Source: Treponema sp.
GTDB taxonomy: Bacteria; Spirochaetota; Spirochaetia; Treponematales; Treponemataceae
DNA length: 8,014 bases
Direction of reading: 5' to 3'
Assembly: GCA_017613485.1 (NCBI GenBank)
Contig: JAGADS010000264.1
Location: 1-8,014, forward strand
This document shows, piece by piece, positions 1 to 5,786 of the stretch. The notes beneath the pieces are model-generated. The model was not told where the DNA came from, did no database searches, and saw only the letters and a program-made list of their open reading frames with translations. Made by a program: the position numbers and the translations under genes. Position 1 is the first letter of the stretch. Every line of letters starts with the position of its first letter.

Positions 1-1
1 A

Positions 2-40
2 ATAGGTGATAGAATGGTCATGTGCAAAGGAGGTTGCTGA
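2..40 (+). CDS. Possible 3' end of an upstream gene
   Basis: Of the three plus-strand frames, only this one stays open from the window edge to a TGA that directly abuts the ATG of the HIT gene. It would encode a short tail ending in the residues MCKGGC. Its last codons would contain the Shine-Dalgarno site of the next gene, as is common for translationally coupled operon neighbours. Twelve codons are too few to identify a family, and the open frame could be chance, so the call rests only on position and phase. Confidence 0.3.
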   Translation: MGDRMVMCKGGC

Positions 41-445
41 ATGAGTGACGATTGTATTTTCTGCAAGATAATAAAAGGGGAGATTCCTAGTTACAAGATT
101 TATGAGGATGATTATACCTATGCATTTCTGGATATTGCAAAGGATGTAGACGGTCATACGCTGGTTATTCCTAAGAAACATGTACGCAGTATGCTTGAGT
201 GTGAACCGGAGGATATGACGCATGTTATGAATTCTGTGCAGAAGATAAGCAGGCATTTTATTGATGACTGTGGATATGGTGGAGTTAACCTTTTTAACTG
301 TACGAATGAATGTGCCCATCAGTCGGTGTTTCATTTCCACATGCATATTATTCCGCGCAAGGAAGGCGATGGCATACGTGGTGTTCCGCCATTTACCGGT
401 GCAAAACTTCCGATTGAAGAAATGTATGAGAAATTGAAGATGTAA
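41..445 (+). CDS. HIT-family nucleotide-binding hydrolase
   Basis: A 134-residue cytosolic protein of the histidine triad superfamily (HinT/Hit branch). These enzymes hydrolyse the phosphoramidate or phosphoanhydride bond of nucleotide conjugates such as AMP-lysine. The active-site triad HFHMHII is at residues 98-104, and the third histidine of such a motif normally sits next to the nucleophile. The N-terminal C5-x-x-C8, with H48 and H98, matches the zinc site found in many bacterial members. The family signatures CKIIKGEIPS (8-17) and HTLVIPKKH (about 39-48) are intact, and the length is normal. The ATG follows a strong AAAGGAGG site (26-33) with 7-nt spacing, so the start is secure. It sits at the end of a possible operon and converges on the ABC permease gene. 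The exact substrate cannot be told from sequence. Confidence 0.95.
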   Translation: MSDDCIFCKIIKGEIPSYKIYEDDYTYAFLDIAKDVDGHTLVIPKKHVRSMLECEPEDMTHVMNSVQKISRHFIDDCGYGGVNLFNCTNECAHQSVFHFHMHIIPRKEGDGIRGVPPFTGAKLPIEEMYEKLKM

Positions 446-457
446 GTATTCTAGCAA

Positions 458-506
458 ATAAAAAATGCCTGTCGAATCTTTTGGAATCCGGCAGGCTGTT
501 TTTTTT
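458..506. terminator. Bidirectional intrinsic terminator between convergent genes
   Basis: A hairpin at 467-496 pairs an 8-bp GC-rich outer stem (GCCTG at the left foot, CAGGC at the right, one G-T pair), with a mismatch and a weak inner extension. On the plus strand it is followed by eight T residues (499-506), right for ending the HIT transcript. On the minus strand the A-rich stretch at 460-465 becomes a T run, right for ending the GntR-ABC operon, whose last stop codon is at 527. One hairpin therefore probably serves both convergent units. Confidence 0.85.
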
Positions 507-526
507 AGGAGGAGATGAAGTTTTTT

Positions 527-1327
527 CTATTCAAGATTATATTTTTTCTTAAGAATCAGATAAGAACCTGCATACGAAAGAATACCAACTAATGCAATAT
601 AGCAGATAAATGGCCAGTAGAATCCAATTAATGGGTTTTCTGATTCAACAATCGTTGCGGCTCTGTGGCGGAGGAATGTTATCATGAATATTTCAGAAAT
701 AATCAGGATACCGATAACAGATCCGATTTTAACAGCGGTCTTTCCCTTGTGGACAAGAGAAGCAAGAGAATGAATCAGGAAAATCACAGCAATCAGTGCA
801 AAAAGAGCTATAAACCAATAGAGGATAAACATTAAGAGATACTGTATTGGAAGATCAAAATGTAAATCCTTGAGATTTGAAATAATTGGCTGTCCAAAAA
901 GAAACAGAACGGAAATCAATGACACAACACCTAAAATGATGTACCAGACCATGCTGCTCAATATGGTTCCGGCCATATGTTCCCCTATGCTGACAGGCAA
1001 TGTCATCTTAAGGTAGGCTTCATCCCTAAAATAGCTGTTCTTTATATTTCTGTTTATCATGACCAGAGCACAGATAGAGACGGCAACAAAGAAGATGTAA
1101 GTAATGGAAATCATGATGACATTTACAAGGTTTAGGCCTGTAAACTCATTATCTTTGAAATCCATTATGCTTGCTCCCGGAATAAAGGAGAAGAGGAAGA
1201 AGACAAAAGTCAGGCTAAGTATTGCAATGCACAGAGGCAGAAGGACTTTTGCATACTGCATGAAGCTGTATTTGAATATTTTACCAGTGCGTTCAACTGG
1301 ATTTCTTTTTTGTAAAGAGTTTAGCAT
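527..1327 (-). CDS. ABC-2 type transporter permease subunit
   Basis: A 266-residue integral membrane protein with about six hydrophobic helices (roughly residues 29-49, 67-91, 118-144, 163-189, 201-219 and 232-259) and short polar loops. The N-terminus is basic (LQKRNPVERTGKIFKYS) and presumably cytoplasmic. It is the probable membrane partner of the ATPase encoded immediately upstream: its ATG overlaps the last 7 bases of that gene, and its ribosome site AGGGAGG (1335-1341) lies inside it, so the two are translationally coupled. Size and topology fit the permeases of GntR-regulated, ytrBC-like exporters, though similarity among these permeases is weak and the call leans on context. Substrate is unknown; in Bacillus, systems of this layout respond to cell-wall antibiotics. 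It is the last gene of the operon, before the shared terminator. Confidence 0.85.
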   Translation of the reverse strand: MLNSLQKRNPVERTGKIFKYSFMQYAKVLLPLCIAILSLTFVFFLFSFIPGASIMDFKDNEFTGLNLVNVIMISITYIFFVAVSICALVMINRNIKNSYFRDEAYLKMTLPVSIGEHMAGTILSSMVWYIILGVVSLISVLFLFGQPIISNLKDLHFDLPIQYLLMFILYWFIALFALIAVIFLIHSLASLVHKGKTAVKIGSVIGILIISEIFMITFLRHRAATIVESENPLIGFYWPFICYIALVGILSYAGSYLILKKKYNLE

Positions 1328-2025
1328 TTGAATTCCTCCCTGAAAAGAATGTCGATTGATTTACCTTCTTTTTCGCGGATGTCATCTACGTCACCGCTGC
1401 GGACAACTTTGCCCTCTTTTAAGAAGATAATGTAGTTAAGGATGTTCTCTATATCAGAAATCAAGTGAGTAGAGATAATAACAGTAGCATTTTCCTGATA
1501 GTTGTTGATGATGGTGTTAAGGATGTAGTCGCGTGCTGCAGGATCCACACCACCAATCGGTTCATCAAGAATGTAGAGAGGAACATCCCGGCTCATAGTA
1601 AGTATAAGCTGAACTTTTTCCTTGTTTCCCTTTGACATGGTCTTGAGTTTGTCCTTTGGATTCAGCTTTAGTTTTGCCAGCATGTCCATTGCCTTTTCCC
1701 TGTTGAATGTCTGATAGAAATCGGCCATCATGGAAACCAGGTTCTCGACTGTCATCCATTTGTTCAGATAAATCTTGTCCGGCTGATATGCCACAATTTC
1801 CTTTGACAGTTCTCCCGGTGCCATTCCGCATAATTCAATTGAACCTGAAGTCGGTGTTAGAAGACCCGCTGCCAGCTTGAGTAATGTTGTTTTACCGCTT
1901 CCGTTAGGTCCTAAAAGACCAACGATGGAACCTGCAGGCAGTGAAAGATTAACTCCATCAAGTCCGACTGTTTTACCATAGGATTTTGAAAGATCCCTGC
2001 AAACTAAGTTAATGTTGTTTTCCAT
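1321..2025 (-). CDS. ABC transporter ATP-binding protein (YtrB-like)
   Basis: A 234-residue cytoplasmic ATPase that would energise the adjacent permease. Walker A is GPNGSGKT (39-46), the Q-loop glutamine is Q81 (AYQPD), Walker B is LYILDEP (150-156) with catalytic E155, the D-loop is GGVD (158-161), and the switch histidine is H187 (STHL). The C-loop reads MSKGNKEK (130-137) where most ABC ATPases have LSGGQ. From memory, SKG-type signatures are usual in the small exporters linked to YtrA-type GntR regulators, so this supports the subfamily rather than a defect. The ATG is preceded by GGAG (2032-2035) at normal spacing, 15 bases after the GntR stop. The gene overlaps the permease start by 7 bases. 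All nucleotide-binding motifs are present, so it should be functional. Confidence 0.95.
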   Translation of the reverse strand: MENNINLVCRDLSKSYGKTVGLDGVNLSLPAGSIVGLLGPNGSGKTTLLKLAAGLLTPTSGSIELCGMAPGELSKEIVAYQPDKIYLNKWMTVENLVSMMADFYQTFNREKAMDMLAKLKLNPKDKLKTMSKGNKEKVQLILTMSRDVPLYILDEPIGGVDPAARDYILNTIINNYQENATVIISTHLISDIENILNYIIFLKEGKVVRSGDVDDIREKEGKSIDILFREEFKC

Positions 2026-2040
2026 ATTTTTCTCCGTATC

Positions 2041-2403
2041 CTAAAAGTCCTGTTCCTGTATCAGCTTAAGGATATCCTTTTTGTTGAATCCGAGAGACAA
2101 CATCTTTTTGATGAAAGCCTCTACCTCGTTCTTAGAAAGCTGCACACGGACATTGTTGATTATCTGTTCATCATCTGTAATGTAACGGCCCGAATTGCGC
2201 TCTGTCCTGACCAAACCTTCTTTTTCCAGTTCTGATAACGCTTTCTGCATGGTGTTTGGATTTACCTGTGCCTGCACTGCAAGATCCCGCACTGAATCAA
2301 GTCTGTCTCCCGACTTAAGGTTTCCTGCAACAATCTTGCATTTAAAAACATCAATCAGCTGGATATAGATTGGCTTGTCGTTTGTAAATTGATAAGCAAA
2401 CAT
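2041..2403 (-). CDS. GntR-family transcriptional regulator, YtrA subfamily
   Basis: A 120-residue DNA-binding regulator. Residues 8-76 form the GntR winged helix-turn-helix: PIYIQLIDVFK, then SGDRLDSVRDLA, the recognition helix region VNPNTMQKALSELEKEGLV, and the wing RTERNSGRYI. Only about 45 residues follow, forming the short helical dimerisation tail typical of the YtrA subgroup rather than the large effector domains of FadR or HutC types. It is the first gene of a GntR-ATPase-permease operon, the normal context for a repressor of its own transporter genes. ATG is preceded by GAGG at 5-nt spacing. A perfect 10-bp inverted repeat lies 20 bases upstream over the predicted -10 box, which suggests autorepression. 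The inducing signal is not visible; envelope stress is inferred from relatives. Confidence 0.93.
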   Translation of the reverse strand: MFAYQFTNDKPIYIQLIDVFKCKIVAGNLKSGDRLDSVRDLAVQAQVNPNTMQKALSELEKEGLVRTERNSGRYITDDEQIINNVRVQLSKNEVEAFIKKMLSLGFNKKDILKLIQEQDF

Positions 2404-2423
2404 AAATACCTCGCTTGTTTTAA

Positions 2424-2449
2424 TACTGTATTAAGACACTAATACAGTA
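2424..2449. promoter_or_regulatory. Inverted-repeat operator of the GntR-ABC operon
   Basis: Perfect 10-bp arms, TACTGTATTA (2424-2433) and TAATACAGTA (2440-2449), are separated by six bases (AGACAC). Read on the minus strand, the promoter-side arm contains the -10 hexamer. Size, symmetry and position match autoregulatory operators of YtrA-type GntR repressors. The binding protein is inferred to be the product of the next gene. Confidence 0.75.
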
Positions 2450-2472
2450 ACACACGAGAAAGAATATGTCAA
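2444..2472 (-). promoter_or_regulatory. Sigma-70-type promoter of the GntR-ABC operon
   Basis: On the minus strand there is a perfect -35 TTGACA (plus-strand 2467-2472), a 17-bp spacer, and a poor -10 TACTGT (2444-2449) lying inside the inverted repeat. A strong -35 with an operator-embedded -10 is a typical repressible layout. It lies in the 88-bp gap downstream of the aldo-keto reductase stop, where no GC-rich terminator is visible, so read-through from the upstream unit is also possible. Confidence 0.65.
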
Positions 2473-2491
2473 TACTTTTTTCGAAAAAATT

Positions 2492-3676
2492 TTATTTTCT
2501 GTTTGGCGTAAAGAATTTCTGCATAAAGAAAATCCCGATTTTGATGTACCAGGGCCTTAGTTTCTTATCTGCAATTTTAAGCTGCCTGCGTATCTCTATG
2601 TGCTGCGGACAATGCTGCTCACATTTACCACAACCTATGCATTGGTCAGCAAATGCACTTTCTTTCCTTAGGCACATAACGCGGACAAAATCAGCAAGCG
2701 CACTTACCCTGGATTCCGTATAAAGACTGTTGTAAGAGGCAAATATTGATGGTATATCAACATTCTTGGGGCAGGGCATACAGTAGCGGCAGCCTGTACA
2801 ACCGACTTTTGTTTTAGCCTGAATGATTTCCTTGACTTTTTTGGTAAGCTCAAAATCTTCAGGGGTAAAAGAATCAATTTGCGTGTTATCAGCTATTCTG
2901 CAGTTTTCCTCTATCATTTCAATTGAATTCATTCCAGAAAGAACACAGCTTACTTCTTTTTGATTCCAAAGCCAGCGGAGTGCAAGTTCGGCAGGGGTCC
3001 ATCTGTGAGCATTTTTTTCAAGAAGTGTCTTTGCATCATTTGGAATATTGACTAGTTTCCCACCCCTAAGCGGTTCCATGATGATTACAGGAATACCTTT
3101 TTCATGGGCGGCCTTTAATCCTTTGATACCGGCCTGTGTAACTTCGTCAATGTAGTTGTATTGAATCTGACAGAAATCCCAGTCGTAGGCATTCAGGATT
3201 TTTAGGAACATGTCACTGTCACCATGGAAAGAAAATCCCAGCTGCTTGATTTTGCCTGTTGCTTTTTTTTCTTTAATCCATTCCTCGATACCGATTTTTT
3301 TTAGGGTCTCCCAGGCATCAATGTCTGTAAGCATGTGCATAAGATAATAGTCGATGTAATCAGTTTGCAGGCGGGATAATTGCTCTGTGAAATATTTTTC
3401 TATGGATTCGGGGGTGCGTATCAAATATTGTGGAAGCTTTGTTGCGATCTTTACTTTTGAGCGGAGATTGTTTTTTGCAAGAATCTGACCGAGGGAAACT
3501 TCACTGCCGGTATAAATATAGGCTGTATCAAAGTAATTGATTCCAAGTTCTACGGCCTTTAGGATTTCTGACTCTGTTTTATCCATGTCGGTTGCAAGGC
3601 CTTTTTTTGTAAAACGCATGCATCCGTAACCAAGAACTGAAATATCGTTACCATATCTGTCTTTTCTGTACTGCAT
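2492..3676 (-). CDS. Aldo-keto reductase with C-terminal double 4Fe-4S ferredoxin domain
   Basis: A 394-residue soluble oxidoreductase. Residues 1 to about 285 form an aldo-keto reductase (beta/alpha)8 barrel with the usual tetrad D50, Y55, K80 and H114 (FDTAYIYTGSE, ATKLP, YLMHM) and the strand EPLRGGKL (201-208). The C-terminal part carries two iron-sulfur motifs: C293xxC296xxC299xxC302P and C346xxC349xxC352xxxC356P. This is the known 'AKR/4Fe-4S' family of anaerobes; substrates are mostly undefined, and the clusters presumably pass electrons to or from the barrel cofactor. I chose the ATG at 3676 because GAGGAGG (3684-3690) stands 7 bases upstream; a longer reading from a TTG would translate that ribosome site. 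The start lies 2 bases after the PIN toxin stop, so it is probably co-transcribed with the toxin-antitoxin pair, an unusual association. Confidence 0.93.
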   Translation of the reverse strand: MQYRKDRYGNDISVLGYGCMRFTKKGLATDMDKTESEILKAVELGINYFDTAYIYTGSEVSLGQILAKNNLRSKVKIATKLPQYLIRTPESIEKYFTEQLSRLQTDYIDYYLMHMLTDIDAWETLKKIGIEEWIKEKKATGKIKQLGFSFHGDSDMFLKILNAYDWDFCQIQYNYIDEVTQAGIKGLKAAHEKGIPVIIMEPLRGGKLVNIPNDAKTLLEKNAHRWTPAELALRWLWNQKEVSCVLSGMNSIEMIEENCRIADNTQIDSFTPEDFELTKKVKEIIQAKTKVGCTGCRYCMPCPKNVDIPSIFASYNSLYTESRVSALADFVRVMCLRKESAFADQCIGCGKCEQHCPQHIEIRRQLKIADKKLRPWYIKIGIFFMQKFFTPNRK

Positions 3677-3678
3677 TT

Positions 3679-4113
3679 TTATTCCTCCTCCCAATTTTCA
3701 ATTTGAAGGGTTGAATTATCGACTATGTTTTTATAGTCATTTGGATTTTTGGTAACAAGAATCATATTATTGGAGACGGCTATTGAAGCTATCTGGCAGG
3801 CAACAACGGGGGCTGATAAACCCTGTTTTTCCAACCGTGCCCTGATGTCCGCATGAATCCAGGCTGCACGGTCATCATATTGCATTATGGAAAAGTGCGG
3901 GGCAACAACACTCATCAGATAATCTCGGATCAATTCTTTTAATACTCCATCAGAAAGATAATTCATTCCGTAAACAAGCTCATGCCATACAGGAGAGGGA
4001 ATTTGACTCAAGCGGCTTTTTTCAAACAGTTTTTTCATAAGGGGGATATTTGGGTCTACTTTGATTCCCTCGGATATAACGGAAGTGTCCAAAAGATAAA
4101 ACGGCTTTACCAT
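3679..4113 (-). CDS. PIN-domain toxin-like protein (VapC type), catalytic residue apparently missing
   Basis: A 144-residue PIN-fold protein, normally a Mg2+-dependent endoribonuclease that cuts tRNA or rRNA and is neutralised by the partner antitoxin. The N-terminal strand YLLDTSVISE gives D9, PVWHELVYG gives E45, and the C-terminal LVTKNPNDY (119-127) gives the late acidic D126. The third conserved acidic position, usually D in a DxxIA motif, reads A105 (VVACQIASIA); GCC replaces an expected GAC-type codon. If the alignment is right the metal site is weakened, so the protein may be inactive or act as a binding factor. The fold, length and LVTxN motif are otherwise normal. The start has AGGAGG (4121-4126) 7 bases upstream and overlaps the antitoxin stop by 7 bases. 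A functional toxin cannot be assumed. Confidence 0.88.
   Translation of the reverse strand: MVKPFYLLDTSVISEGIKVDPNIPLMKKLFEKSRLSQIPSPVWHELVYGMNYLSDGVLKELIRDYLMSVVAPHFSIMQYDDRAAWIHADIRARLEKQGLSAPVVACQIASIAVSNNMILVTKNPNDYKNIVDNSTLQIENWEEE
3684..3690 (-). promoter_or_regulatory. Ribosome binding site that fixes the reductase start
   Basis: The minus-strand sequence GAGGAGG lies within the last codons of the PIN toxin gene, 7 bases before the ATG at 3676. It excludes the upstream TTG at 3694 as the true start and indicates translational coupling of reductase to toxin. Confidence 0.85.
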
Positions 4114-4394
4114 AGTTCAACCTCCTGGCCCTGATCATTTTGGCGATGATTGTCCAGTGCCTGATTAAGTTCCTGACTCTCTTCGGAATTATATAAATCA
4201 CTGTATTTCCTTCTGAATAATCTGAATGCTGATTCAAATGAGCTGTCATTGTTCAGGGTTGAATACATGTCCTTGGAAAGCAGAACAGCTACTCCCTTGT
4301 TGTGACGTGTAAGTTCAATGCCTTCGCCACCTTCAATCTGATGAATTATGGCAGGAAGCTTGTTTTTTGCCTCGAAAATCGGAATTGTTTCCAT
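4107..4394 (-). CDS. Phd/YefM-type antitoxin
   Basis: A 95-residue small DNA-binding antitoxin. The N-terminal part (METIPIFEAKNKLPAIIHQIEGGEGIELTRHNKGVAVL in pieces, residues 1-38) has the Phd/YefM pattern: a beta strand, a helix beginning EAKNKLP, then a GEGIELTRHNK turn and a hydrophobic strand. The acidic and polar C-terminus (SEESQELNQALDNHRQND) is probably the disordered toxin-binding segment. I chose the ATG at 4394, which has GAGG 8 bases upstream, over a TTG at 4415 with no ribosome site. It precedes and overlaps the PIN toxin gene by 7 bases, the standard antitoxin-first order. The two palindromes around its promoter are the likely binding sites for this protein, alone or with the toxin, giving conditional autorepression. 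Confidence 0.88.
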   Translation of the reverse strand: METIPIFEAKNKLPAIIHQIEGGEGIELTRHNKGVAVLLSKDMYSTLNNDSSFESAFRLFRRKYSDLYNSEESQELNQALDNHRQNDQGQEVELW

Positions 4395-4417
4395 TTGTAG
4401 TGCCTCGCCTTGCAATT

Positions 4418-4446
4418 ATTCTATGGTATTATAGCTATATTGTCAA
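4418..4446 (-). promoter_or_regulatory. Sigma-70-type promoter of the toxin-antitoxin-reductase unit
   Basis: On the minus strand there is a -35 TTGACA (plus 4441-4446), a 17-bp spacer, and a -10 TAGAAT (plus 4418-4423, five of six consensus bases). The -10 is 23 bases upstream of the antitoxin ATG, leaving room for a short leader carrying the GAGG ribosome site. This is one of the best promoters in the window. Confidence 0.8.
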
Positions 4447-4459
4447 TATTATAGCTATA
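4427..4459. promoter_or_regulatory. Paired palindromic operators flanking the toxin-antitoxin -35 box
   Basis: A 13-bp direct repeat, TATTATAGCTATA, occurs at 4427-4439 and 4447-4459. Each copy contains the perfect 10-bp palindrome TATAGCTATA (4430-4439 and 4450-4459), and the palindrome centres are exactly 20 bp apart, about two helical turns. The -35 hexamer lies between the copies and one palindrome fills the promoter spacer. Paired short palindromes are typical binding sites of Phd/YefM antitoxin dimers and their toxin complexes. Confidence 0.8.
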
Positions 4460-4502
4460 GAGTCATGAAAATATAAAAACATGAATTATTTTGAAAAAAC
4501 AC

Positions 4503-4532
4503 TTGACTTTATAATATTATTTGCCGTATAAT
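4503..4532 (+). promoter_or_regulatory. Sigma-70-type promoter of the PadR-HAAS-PspC operon
   Basis: There is a -35 TTGACT (4503-4508), an 18-bp spacer, and a perfect -10 TATAAT (4527-4532). The -10 lies within a short symmetrical sequence GTATAATATAC (4526-4536), and the spacer holds the palindrome ATAATATTAT (4511-4520). Either could be the PadR operator, although such symmetry is expected by chance in AT-rich DNA. The promoter diverges from the toxin-antitoxin promoter. Confidence 0.75.
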
Positions 4533-4560
4533 ATACATAATTGAATAATATAATTCTGAA

Positions 4561-4567
4561 AAGGAGG
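4561..4567 (+). promoter_or_regulatory. Ribosome binding site that fixes the PadR start
   Basis: AAGGAGG ends 5 bases before the ATG at 4573 and 8 before the ATG at 4576, so either methionine could be used. It overlaps the GTG at 4567, which rules that codon out as a start. Confidence 0.8.
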
Positions 4568-4572
4568 TGCCT

Positions 4573-4890
4573 ATGATGTTTAATACCGGGACCTCGTTGC
4601 TTGATGCGGTAGTTCTGGCAATTGTTTTGAAAGAAACAGACGGAACATACGGCTATAAGATAACGCAGGATGTCCGGAGCGTACTGGACGTTTCAGAAAG
4701 TGCCTTATACCCGGTTTTGCGTAGATTGCAGACTGGAGGCCTTTTGGAAACCTATGATCAGGAGTTTAACGGCAGAAACCGTCGTTATTACAAGATTACG
4801 GAGCTTGGGCGTACAGAAGTTGAATCATATAGAAAAGACTGGACAGCCTATGTGGAAAAAATAAACGGGATTTTGGGAGCAAGCAGATGA
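4573..4890 (+). CDS. PadR-family transcriptional regulator
   Basis: A 105-residue winged helix-turn-helix regulator of the small PadR class (PadR-s2 size). Family landmarks are LDAVVLAIVL (helix 1), GTYGYKITQDV (24-34), the recognition region SESALYPVLRRLQTGGLLE (41-59) and the wing GRNRRYYKITELGR (67-80), followed by a single dimerisation helix to the end. Such proteins usually repress their own operon and respond to phenolic compounds, drugs or envelope-acting agents. The start at 4573 follows AAGGAGG; the next codon is also ATG, so the start is uncertain by one residue. Its stop overlaps the next ATG in an ATGA arrangement, giving tight translational coupling to the HAAS/DUF4097 gene, which is a common partner of PadR regulators. 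Confidence 0.95.
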   Translation: MMFNTGTSLLDAVVLAIVLKETDGTYGYKITQDVRSVLDVSESALYPVLRRLQTGGLLETYDQEFNGRNRRYYKITELGRTEVESYRKDWTAYVEKINGILGASR

Positions 4891-5774
4891 CAAGAGAAAG
4901 ATTTTTATCTGAGTTACAGCAGGAGCTTAATTCACTTCCTGTTGCAGAGCAGAAAGAAGCCATGGATTATTACAGGGCATATTTTGAGGATGCAGATGAT
5001 GACGAGCATGTAATTGAGCAGCTTGGATCACCACAGGATGTGGCACAGAGTATTAAGGAAAAGATAGCAAGTGTTCCATCTATATGTAAAGAAGAGACAA
5101 ACCAGGAAAACGAAGGCCGTTATGGTGATATTGACGGAGAACAGGTACACAGTCTGGAAGTTTCAATTGGAGCTGCTGAGGTTGTAATTACTACAGGACC
5201 TAAATTTTCAGTTGAATATAAGAATATTGCACCCAAGAATCTTTCATTTGCACTGTCAAGGCTTGGAAAACTGACCATCTGCAACGTAGCGTCATTTAGT
5301 AACTTTTCGTTCTGGATGAGGAAAAAACAAGAGGACAAAACACCGGCACGAGTTCTTGTAAAGATCCCGGAGAATGTTGAGCTTGATTACGTGAAACTTT
5401 CCATGGGTGCAGGTTCAATGGTGACAAAATCTGTATCCATAAAAGCTAAGAGAATCGATTTGAATGTAGGTGCTGGAAACATGCAGGTTAGCGGCATAGA
5501 TGGGGGTACAGGTAAAATTAAGTGTGGCATGGGTAATCTTGAATACAAGGGTACACTTAAGGGAAGCATAAATGCAGACTGCGGTATGGGAAAGCTTATG
5601 TTGGCCTTAAGCGGAAACGAGGAAGATTACTCTATAGAGGGTACAGTTGGATTGGGTACAGTTCAGTTTAACAAGATTCTTAAAGAGGGATTTGGAAAAA
5701 TTGAATGTACTGATAAAAAGCAAAATCACATTCGTGCCACCTGCGGCATGGGATGCATAAAAATCAGTATGTAA
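4887..5774 (+). CDS. HAAS (DUF1700)-DUF4097 beta-repeat protein, LiaX-like
   Basis: A 295-residue protein in two parts. Residues 1-64 form a helical HAAS/DUF1700 domain (RFLSELQQELNSLP, DYYRAYFEDA, EQLGSPQDVAQSIKEKI), typical of proteins encoded beside PadR regulators. Residues from about 85 to the end are a DUF4097-type beta-rich domain made of spaced turns of the form G-x-G followed by a hydrophobic strand: GAAEVV (95), GAGSMV (174), GAGNMQV (195), GMGNLEY (214), GMGKLML (233), GLGTVQF (255) and GMGCIKI (287). No signal peptide or transmembrane helix is visible, so it looks cytosolic or membrane-peripheral, unlike many DUF1700 proteins with several helices. This architecture and the PspC gene next door resemble Enterococcus LiaX and LiaY, which act in envelope stress. 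Molecular function is otherwise unknown. Confidence 0.88.
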   Translation: MTRERFLSELQQELNSLPVAEQKEAMDYYRAYFEDADDDEHVIEQLGSPQDVAQSIKEKIASVPSICKEETNQENEGRYGDIDGEQVHSLEVSIGAAEVVITTGPKFSVEYKNIAPKNLSFALSRLGKLTICNVASFSNFSFWMRKKQEDKTPARVLVKIPENVELDYVKLSMGAGSMVTKSVSIKAKRIDLNVGAGNMQVSGIDGGTGKIKCGMGNLEYKGTLKGSINADCGMGKLMLALSGNEEDYSIEGTVGLGTVQFNKILKEGFGKIECTDKKQNHIRATCGMGCIKISM

Positions 5775-5786
5775 GGAGATATAATT

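Noticed and set aside
515..592. Short plus-strand ORF of 25 codons (begins MKFFLFKIIFF) preceded by AGGAGG just after the terminator
   Set aside because: The AGGAGG lies only 2 bases from the ATG, transcription from the left should stop at the terminator, and the frame runs antisense through the permease 3' end. The hydrophobic look comes from the antisense AT-rich sequence.
2475..2495. Possible terminator after the reductase (T run, CG, A run)
   Set aside because: The symmetrical sequence is all A/T around a single CG, lacks a stable GC stem, and is better explained as AT-rich spacer upstream of the GntR promoter.
3677..3694. N-terminal extension of the reductase from a TTG codon
   Set aside because: The extension (MGGGIK) is simply the translated ribosome binding site; the ATG at 3676 has ideal spacing and matches the usual family N-terminus.
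4395..4415. N-terminal extension of the antitoxin from a TTG codon
   Set aside because: It has no ribosome site at a useful distance, and the Phd/YefM pattern begins at the ATG at 4394.
4460..4502. Inverted TCATG / CATGA pair as a PadR operator
   Set aside because: Arms are only 5 bp, separated by AT-rich DNA and located upstream of the -35. TCATGA is self-complementary, so the apparent symmetry is weak; the sequences around the -10 are better candidates.
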